DNA of 7,105 nt from assembly GCA_025357775.1 (NCBI GenBank), contig JANXOQ010000218.1, positions 1-7,105 on the forward strand, written 5' to 3'. Shown piece by piece: positions 1 through 5,071 of the stretch (position 1 is its first letter; each line of letters begins with the position of its first letter). The position numbers were made by a program, and so were the translations under genes. The notes beneath the pieces were generated by a model. The model was not told the origin of the DNA. It ran no database searches and saw nothing but the letters and a program-made list of their open reading frames with translations. The DNA comes from Ferruginibacter sp. (GTDB lineage: Bacteria; Bacteroidota; Bacteroidia; Chitinophagales; Chitinophagaceae).

Positions 1-1
1 G

Positions 2-505
2 CAGCAAGGCAAATTTTATGCGTATTTAGGAGAAGAGTTTACAAAAATATTGGGGCTTGATTATACAGATAAAAAATATTTAAAACCAATCGTTTTCCAA
101 GTGTTTTTTACACACAATAAATTTCTACATCAAAACGATGCTAAGCACAAAAGAATATTTAAACAGCTATTTCCAGACTTGTACAAAATATTTAGCCTTA
201 TAAAAAAGTCAGACAAAACCAACCTCCCTCGTTTATTACAACGCATAGAAAGCCATTTAATACTAAACGTAATAACCAAGCGTATTGCAAAAGAAAGAAA
301 GAATCTGCCCATTTTTACCATACACGATAGTATTGTAACTACTAACGAAGGAGACAATGCAGCATACATACAGCGGGTAATGGAAGACGAGTTTACAAAA
401 GCAATTGGCTTTCCGCCAAACTTTGAAGTAGAACATTGGGATATTGCCAACTTAGCATTTAATGATAAAACATCATTATATAATCAAATAAGAATAGCGG
501 TTTAA
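2..505 (+). CDS. C-terminal part of a putative palm-domain (family A / T7-like) polymerase, 5' end missing
   Basis: The frame is open from the left edge to the TAA at 503-505, so the gene starts before the window; a TTG at 50 is only an internal codon. About 167 residues are visible. Two blocks suggest a polymerase palm and fingers. The first is a helix of pattern K-P-I-V-F-Q-V-F-F near 83-109, comparable to motif B (O helix). The second is a hydrophobic strand ending T-I-H-D-S-I at 317-334, with His-Asp-Ser at 323-331, comparable to motif C: His-Asp-Glu in family A DNA polymerases and His-Asp-Ser in T7-type RNA polymerase. A helix rich in L-L-Q-R-I-E-S precedes it, as in the helix before motif C. 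Motif A would lie upstream and cannot be seen. The assignment rests on pattern similarity, so it is tentative; an uncharacterised Bacteroidota protein is the alternative. Its link to the downstream operon is unknown. The 80-bp gap and different content suggest a separate transcription unit, possibly the end of a mobile or replication module. Confidence 0.45.
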   Translation, partial: QQGKFYAYLGEEFTKILGLDYTDKKYLKPIVFQVFFTHNKFLHQNDAKHKRIFKQLFPDLYKIFSLIKKSDKTNLPRLLQRIESHLILNVITKRIAKERKNLPIFTIHDSIVTTNEGDNAAYIQRVMEDEFTKAIGFPPNFEVEHWDIANLAFNDKTSLYNQIRIAV

Positions 506-585
506 GTATTAATCTTCGTAGTTTATTAGTATTTTGCCACATTATAAAACGAAAACCTAGAAGATAATTACAATTATAACTTTTA
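506..585 (+). promoter_or_regulatory. Intergenic spacer that probably carries the promoter of the three-gene operon
   Basis: This 80-bp AT-rich gap is the only noncoding stretch of note. It should hold the promoter for the downstream operon if the operon is not read through from the polymerase-like gene. A TATTTTG at 530-536 is one base short of the Bacteroidota -7 box (TAnnTTTG), and no TTG lies at a good distance for the -33 element, so no promoter is called precisely. No GC-rich hairpin with a T-run terminates the upstream gene. There is no Shine-Dalgarno sequence before the ATG at 586; the bases before it are A/T-rich, as is usual for Bacteroidota translation starts. Confidence 0.3.
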
Positions 586-3500
586 ATGCCGAAAATATAC
601 GACAACATTGAGCATCACCTAACCAAAGGTTTAAATGAAACATTGGAACTTTCTCACCGTACTGATTTTTGTGTGGGCTATTTTAATTTAAGAGGTTGGA
701 AAGAGGTTGCAGACAAAATCGAAGCTCTTTCGGGTTCAACTGTAAGTGAAGGCACAGAAGAAATACATAGAACTTGTAGGCTATTGGTTGGAATGCAAAA
801 ACTCCCTATTGATATTTTAAAAGAACAGCTTACAAATGATGAGGAACATACAATTGACCAAGCGGAAGCAGTTAAATTAAAAAAGCGATTAGCTCAAGAA
901 TTTAAAGACCAGCTTACCATTGGTACACCTACTGAGGCAGACGAAGCGGCACTACGTAAGTTGAGCCAACAAATGAAAGATAAAAAAGTAGTTGTAAAAT
1001 TACACCTGCGTTATACACTCCATGCAAAACTTTATTTGGCTTACAGCGAAGATAAAAGAGTGCCTGTAGTTGGCTTTTTAGGCAGCAGTAATTTAACGCT
1101 TGCAGGGCTAGCCAAGCAAGGCGAATTAAATATTGATGTACTCGATCAAGATGCTGCAAACAAACTTGCCAAATGGTTTAGCAACCGTTGGGAAGATAGA
1201 TGGTGTATTGATATTACTGATGAATTAATTGAAATAATCGATACCAGTTGGGCAACCGACCGTTTAGTTCCACCTTTTCACATTTATTTAAAAATGGCTT
1301 ACCACCTTTCGCAAGAAGCTAGGGCAGGTATCAGTGAATTTAATGTGTCTTCCCTTTTTAAAAAAGACCTTTTAGCTTTTCAAATAAATGCTGTACAAAG
1401 GGCTGCAAAAATGCTACACAAAAGAGGTGGCGTAATTATTGGCGATGTGGTAGGGTTAGGCAAAACAATAACTGCAACTGCTTTGGCTAAAATATTTGAA
1501 GATGATTTCTTTTTGGAAACATTAATTATTTGCCCAAAAAACTTGGTGGAAATGTGGGAAGATTATGCACATAAATATCAACTAAGAGCAAAAGTAATTT
1601 CTCAAAGCAAAGTGCAAACAACCTTGCCAAATTTAAGACGATACCGATTAGTTATAATTGATGAAAGCCACAACCTACGCAATGATAGAGGCAGCCGCTA
1701 CAGAGCCATAAAAGAATATTTAACAGAGAATGATAGTAAGGTTATTTTACTATCGGCAACCCCATACAATAAAACCTATTTCGATTTATCAAACCAACTT
1801 CGTTTGTTTATTGCCGATGATAAAGATTTGGGCATAAGCCCCGAAAGATATATTGAAAGCATTGGCGGGCAAATAGAATACAGTAAAAAACATACCGAAA
1901 CTTTTATACGTAGCATAAAAGCTTTTGAACATAGCGAATACTCGGATGATTGGCGTGAATTAATGCGACTATATTTGGTAAGGCGTACAAGAAGTTTTAT
2001 TAAAAATAATTATGCAAAAACTGACACTACAAACGATAGAAAATATTTAACTTTTTCCGATGGCACTCGGTCTTACTTCCCCGATAGAATACCAAAAAGA
2101 GTAGAATATGCTTTTAATACCAACGACCCTAAAGACCAATACTCAAAACTATACTCCAGCAAAATTGTAGATACTTTAAACACCCTCAATTTGCCAAGGT
2201 ATGGCTTACAAAAATTTTTAAACGACAAGCCATTAATTAAAGCTACAAAGGAAGAAGAAGTATTAATGGCCAACCTTTCTCATGCAGGTAAGCGGTTAAT
2301 GGGCTTTTGCCGAACCAATCTTTTTAAACGATTAGAAAGCAGTGGCTATTCTTTTTTATTATCATTAAGCAGGCACATTTTACGTAACTATATTTTTATT
2401 TATGCCTTAGAAAATCATTTACCCATACCAATTGGTAAAAATATTTCTCAAAATTTAGATGATTATTTAGAAGATGAAGATGCCGAAGCCAATAATGCAG
2501 ATAATGTACTTAACCTAATACTTAATGAAGAAACCTACTTAAAAAATGCAGGCGAATTATACAAATTGTTTGAGCTTAATCATAAAAACAGATTTGATTG
2601 GATAAGGAGTGAATTTTTTATACCTACCCTACAAACATCGCTAATTAATGATAGTAGCGAAATTATTAAAATACTCACTATTGGTAAAGATTGGAACCCA
2701 CAAAACGATAAGCAATTAAACGCCTTACATGAGCTACTTATTACTGCACACCCCACAGAAAAAGTATTGGTATTTACACAATTTGCCGATACAGCATATT
2801 ACCTTACCGAGCAGTTAAAAAAACGAGGTGTACAAAGCTTAGAAAGTGTAACAGGCAATAATGAAAACCCAACAGCCCTTGCACACAGATTTAGCCCTGC
2901 TAGCAACAAAAAATTTGATACTATTAATGCTAGCCAAGAGTTAAGGGTATTAATAACCACCGATGTATTAAGCGAAGGGCAAAACCTGCAAGATGCTCAT
3001 ATAATACTCAATTACGATTTGCCTTGGGCTATTATTCGTTTAATACAAAGGGCAGGCAGGGTGGATAGAATTGGGCAAAAAGCCCCACAAATTATTTGCT
3101 ACTCTTTTTTACCCGAAGATGGTATCGAAAAAATAATTAACCTACGCCGCAGGCTTACACAACGTATTGAAGAAAATGCAGAAGTGGTAGGCAGCGACGA
3201 AACTTTTTTTGAAGGCGACCCAGTAAACATAACCGATTTATACAACGAAAAATCGGGCATACTCGATGGCGATGATGATGATACCGAAGTGGACCTTGCC
3301 TCTTATGCTTACCAAATTTGGAAAAACGCAACAGATGCTAACCCACAATTAAATAAAATTATACCCGACTTACCAAATGTTATGTATGCTACAAAGCATA
3401 ACAACGATATACCGCAAAAAGATGGCGTAATTGTGTACACCAAAACAGCAGAGGATAACGATGTATTGGCATGGATGGATAAAGCAGGTAAAATTATTAC

Positions 3501-3948
3501 ACAATCGCAATTAGCCATTTTAAAAGCAGCACAATGTGGCCCTACCGAGCCTGCTTTATATAAAATAGAAAACCACCATGAGTTGGTAAAAAAAGCTATT
3601 GATTTTATTAAGGATGAAGAGGTAAATACAGGTGGTACACTTGGCAAAAAATCGGGTGTAAAATACAGGGTGTACATGAAGCTAGATCGCTATTGTAAAG
3701 AATTTGAAAATACCTTATTTGTAAATGAACAACTAAAAAAAGCGGTAGATGATATTTATAAATACCCTTTAAAAGAATTTGCAAAAGAAACCCTAAGCAG
3801 ACAACTAAAATCGGGTATTGATGATGATCAATTGGCATCGTTAGTAATATCGCTAAGAGAAGAAGATAAACTGTGTATTGTAAATGAAGATGAACAGCCT
3901 AACAAGCAACCACAAATTATTTGCTCACTTGGTTTAAAGCAAAACTAA
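586..3948 (+). CDS. PLD (HKD) nuclease-like domain fused to SNF2-family helicase/translocase
   Basis: The product has 1120 residues and is probably a cytoplasmic ATP-driven DNA translocase of a restriction or defence system. The N-terminal part (about 1-235) is phospholipase-D-like, with H146-x-K148 and G166-S-S-N169. The Asp four residues after the Lys in classical HKD motifs is a Tyr here. Only one half-site is present, so activity would need a dimer, as in Nuc or BfiI. The helicase motifs follow in order: Walker A G286-DVVGLGKT-294, DESH at 359-362, SATP at 390-393, the SNF2-type L-V-R-R-T-R near 464-469, VFTQF at 729-733, TDVLSEGQNLQ at 792-802, and QRAGRVDRIGQ at 821-831. About 330 residues separate the two RecA lobes, a large insertion like those of SNF2 proteins. 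The C-terminus (about 870-1120) carries an acidic run at 896-899 and no domain I can name. The ATG at 586 is chosen because the conserved-looking N-terminus begins there. The next gene starts 1 nt after the stop, implying translational coupling. The helicase call is firm; the nuclease activity of the PLD part is inferred. Confidence 0.9.
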   Translation: MPKIYDNIEHHLTKGLNETLELSHRTDFCVGYFNLRGWKEVADKIEALSGSTVSEGTEEIHRTCRLLVGMQKLPIDILKEQLTNDEEHTIDQAEAVKLKKRLAQEFKDQLTIGTPTEADEAALRKLSQQMKDKKVVVKLHLRYTLHAKLYLAYSEDKRVPVVGFLGSSNLTLAGLAKQGELNIDVLDQDAANKLAKWFSNRWEDRWCIDITDELIEIIDTSWATDRLVPPFHIYLKMAYHLSQEARAGISEFNVSSLFKKDLLAFQINAVQRAAKMLHKRGGVIIGDVVGLGKTITATALAKIFEDDFFLETLIICPKNLVEMWEDYAHKYQLRAKVISQSKVQTTLPNLRRYRLVIIDESHNLRNDRGSRYRAIKEYLTENDSKVILLSATPYNKTYFDLSNQLRLFIADDKDLGISPERYIESIGGQIEYSKKHTETFIRSIKAFEHSEYSDDWRELMRLYLVRRTRSFIKNNYAKTDTTNDRKYLTFSDGTRSYFPDRIPKRVEYAFNTNDPKDQYSKLYSSKIVDTLNTLNLPRYGLQKFLNDKPLIKATKEEEVLMANLSHAGKRLMGFCRTNLFKRLESSGYSFLLSLSRHILRNYIFIYALENHLPIPIGKNISQNLDDYLEDEDAEANNADNVLNLILNEETYLKNAGELYKLFELNHKNRFDWIRSEFFIPTLQTSLINDSSEIIKILTIGKDWNPQNDKQLNALHELLITAHPTEKVLVFTQFADTAYYLTEQLKKRGVQSLESVTGNNENPTALAHRFSPASNKKFDTINASQELRVLITTDVLSEGQNLQDAHIILNYDLPWAIIRLIQRAGRVDRIGQKAPQIICYSFLPEDGIEKIINLRRRLTQRIEENAEVVGSDETFFEGDPVNITDLYNEKSGILDGDDDDTEVDLASYAYQIWKNATDANPQLNKIIPDLPNVMYATKHNNDIPQKDGVIVYTKTAEDNDVLAWMDKAGKIITQSQLAILKAAQCGPTEPALYKIENHHELVKKAIDFIKDEEVNTGGTLGKKSGVKYRVYMKLDRYCKEFENTLFVNEQLKKAVDDIYKYPLKEFAKETLSRQLKSGIDDDQLASLVISLREEDKLCIVNEDEQPNKQPQIICSLGLKQN

Positions 3949-3949
3949 T

Positions 3950-5068
3950 ATGAAATTAACAGCCTACACCCAAGCCATAAAGCAACTAAAAGCAGCCATA
4001 CTTAGTAGCAGGTACAGAGCTGCCGTATTGGCCAATAAAGAATTGCTGACCCTATATTTTAATGTAGGAAAACTTATTACCGAAAAATCGCAGCAAGGCA
4101 AATGGGGCGATAAAATACTAATACAACTCTCTGCCGATTTGCAACATGAACTGCCCGGTTTAAAAGGCTTTTCGGTTACAAATATTAAACGCATGAGGCT
4201 GTTTTATCAGCAATGGAATAGCTACTTTTTAGTTGGTCAATCAGCAACTAATCCAATTGGTCCAACGCCGTCGGACCAATTGAAAAAAACTAAAAAAATA
4301 GCCAATAAATTTACAATTAGTCCGACGCTGTCGGACCAATTGGCACAACAGTTTTTTTTAGTTAGTTTCAGCCACCATTGTGAGATACTCGTAAAAACAA
4401 TAAGCTTAGAAGAACGCCAATTTTACATTGCAGGCATAGCCACAGAATATTGGAGCCTTGATACATTAAAGCACCACATCAACAATAAATTATTTAAAAA
4501 GAAAGGCAAGCTGCCAAACAACTTTAATACCACCATTGCCAATACCGATTTAAGAGCAAAAGCATTGCAAGCTTTTAAAGACGAATACCTACTCGATTTT
4601 ATAAATATAGAAGACCCCGATGAAGAAGATGAAAAAGTAATTGAAAGCGAAATTGTACGAAACATAAAAAAATTTATACACTCCATTGGTGCCGATTTTG
4701 CATTTATAGGCAACCAATACAGAGTAATTGTAGATGAAGAAGAATATTTTATAGACCTCTTATTTTTTAACAGAAAACTACAATGCCTTGTTGCCTTTGA
4801 ATTAAAAAAAGGAAAATTTAAACCAGCTTATGTTGGTCAACTCAATTTTTATCTTTCTGCGTTAGATGATATGATAAAACAACCACATGAGCAACCCTCT
4901 ATTGGTATTATTTTATGTAAAGAAAAAAGTAACAAAACAGTGGAGTTTTGTTTTAGAGATATGACAAAGCCTATGGGGGTAGCCACCTACAAAACCAGTA
5001 AGCAATTGCCCAAGCAATATAAAAATGTATTGCCCGATGTGGAAACCCTAAAAAAATTAATGGACTAA
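3950..5068 (+). CDS. DUF1016/YhcG-family PD-(D/E)XK nuclease with an internal repeat-bearing linker
   Basis: The product has 372 residues. Residues about 1-90 match the DUF1016 N-terminal helical domain (Y-F-N-V-G-K-L-I, then L-S-A-D-L-Q-H-E-L-P-G-L-K-G-F-S, then N-I-K-R-M-R-L-F-Y). Residues about 215-355 form the nuclease domain: E232 in a helix, D269 in the strand Y-F-I-D-L-L-F-F, E284-L-K286, and Q297 in G-Q-L-N-F-Y-L-S-A. This is a complete PD-(D/E)XK set (E, D, ExK, Q), so the enzyme is likely active on DNA. Family members are often found beside restriction-modification genes, but their exact role is poorly known. Between the two domains, residues about 93-135 form an odd low-complexity linker made of palindromic DNA repeats, with P-T-P-S-D-Q-L and P-T-L-S-D-Q-L 20 residues apart. 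Spacing is 1 nt from the helicase gene and 3 nt to the methyltransferase gene, so all three are probably co-translated. The ATG at 3950 is the first possible start after the helicase stop and has no Shine-Dalgarno box. Confidence 0.9.
   Translation: MKLTAYTQAIKQLKAAILSSRYRAAVLANKELLTLYFNVGKLITEKSQQGKWGDKILIQLSADLQHELPGLKGFSVTNIKRMRLFYQQWNSYFLVGQSATNPIGPTPSDQLKKTKKIANKFTISPTLSDQLAQQFFLVSFSHHCEILVKTISLEERQFYIAGIATEYWSLDTLKHHINNKLFKKKGKLPNNFNTTIANTDLRAKALQAFKDEYLLDFINIEDPDEEDEKVIESEIVRNIKKFIHSIGADFAFIGNQYRVIVDEEEYFIDLLFFNRKLQCLVAFELKKGKFKPAYVGQLNFYLSALDDMIKQPHEQPSIGIILCKEKSNKTVEFCFRDMTKPMGVATYKTSKQLPKQYKNVLPDVETLKKLMD
4229..4251 (+). repeat. Minor inverted repeat at the start of the linker segment
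   Basis: TTAGTTG at 4229-4235 is the exact reverse complement of CAACTAA at 4245-4251, with a 9-nt loop. It lies directly before the two larger palindromes and could be a decayed or unrelated hairpin; its sequence is not clearly a copy of theirs. Confidence 0.4.
4254..4282 (+). repeat. Palindromic repeat, copy 1 (29 bp)
   Basis: The arms are CAATTGGTCCAAC (4254-4266) and GTCGGACCAATTG (4270-4282), giving 12 of 13 paired positions around a 3-nt loop, with one A-C mismatch (4264 against 4272). It is coding and in frame, giving roughly P102-I-G-P-T-P-S-D-Q-L111. It matches copy 2 at 26 of 29 positions. Confidence 0.85.
4314..4342 (+). repeat. Palindromic repeat, copy 2 (29 bp)
   Basis: The arms are CAATTAGTCCGAC (4314-4326) and GTCGGACCAATTG (4330-4342), again with a 3-nt loop and one mismatch (4319 against 4337), at a different pair from copy 1. 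It starts exactly 60 nt after copy 1, so the reading frame is the same and encodes T122-I-S-P-T-L-S-D-Q-L131. The repeated coding unit suggests duplication or repeated insertion of one palindromic element. Confidence 0.85.
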
Positions 5069-5071
5069 AAT

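Larger units (their letters stand above)
4226..4363 (+). repeat. 43-codon segment bounded by 9-bp direct repeats within the nuclease gene
   Basis: TTTTTAGTT occurs at 4226-4234 and again at 4355-4363, 129 nt apart, both read as Phe-Leu-Val in frame (residues 93-95 and 136-138). Everything between is the hairpin-rich linker. Removing one unit would keep the frame and join S-Y-F-L-V directly to S-F-S-H-H-C-E-I-L, the start of the next conserved block. This is the footprint expected of an in-frame insertion with target duplication or of slippage between short repeats. The repeat itself is short and AT-rich, so chance is possible. Confidence 0.55.

Noticed and set aside
50..52. TTG as a real start for the first gene
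   Set aside because: The same frame continues upstream to the window edge with plausible protein sequence, so this is an internal leucine codon of a truncated gene.
527..536. Bacteroidota -7 promoter box
   Set aside because: TATTTTG is one base short of TAnnTTTG and no TTG sits at a suitable -33 distance, so a precise promoter is not supported.
564..579. Hairpin ATAAT/ATTAT before the helicase gene as terminator or operator
   Set aside because: The arms are only 5 bp, all A/T, with no T-run after; this is expected by chance in such AT-rich sequence.
3309..3838. Minus-strand open frames within the helicase gene
   Set aside because: They are antisense shadows of a gene with clear conserved motifs, and their products are Ser/Phe/Leu-rich with no domain.
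4254..4342. CRISPR array
   Set aside because: Only two repeat copies, strongly palindromic, within an intact reading frame; the 31-nt gap encodes a linker, and there are no cas genes.
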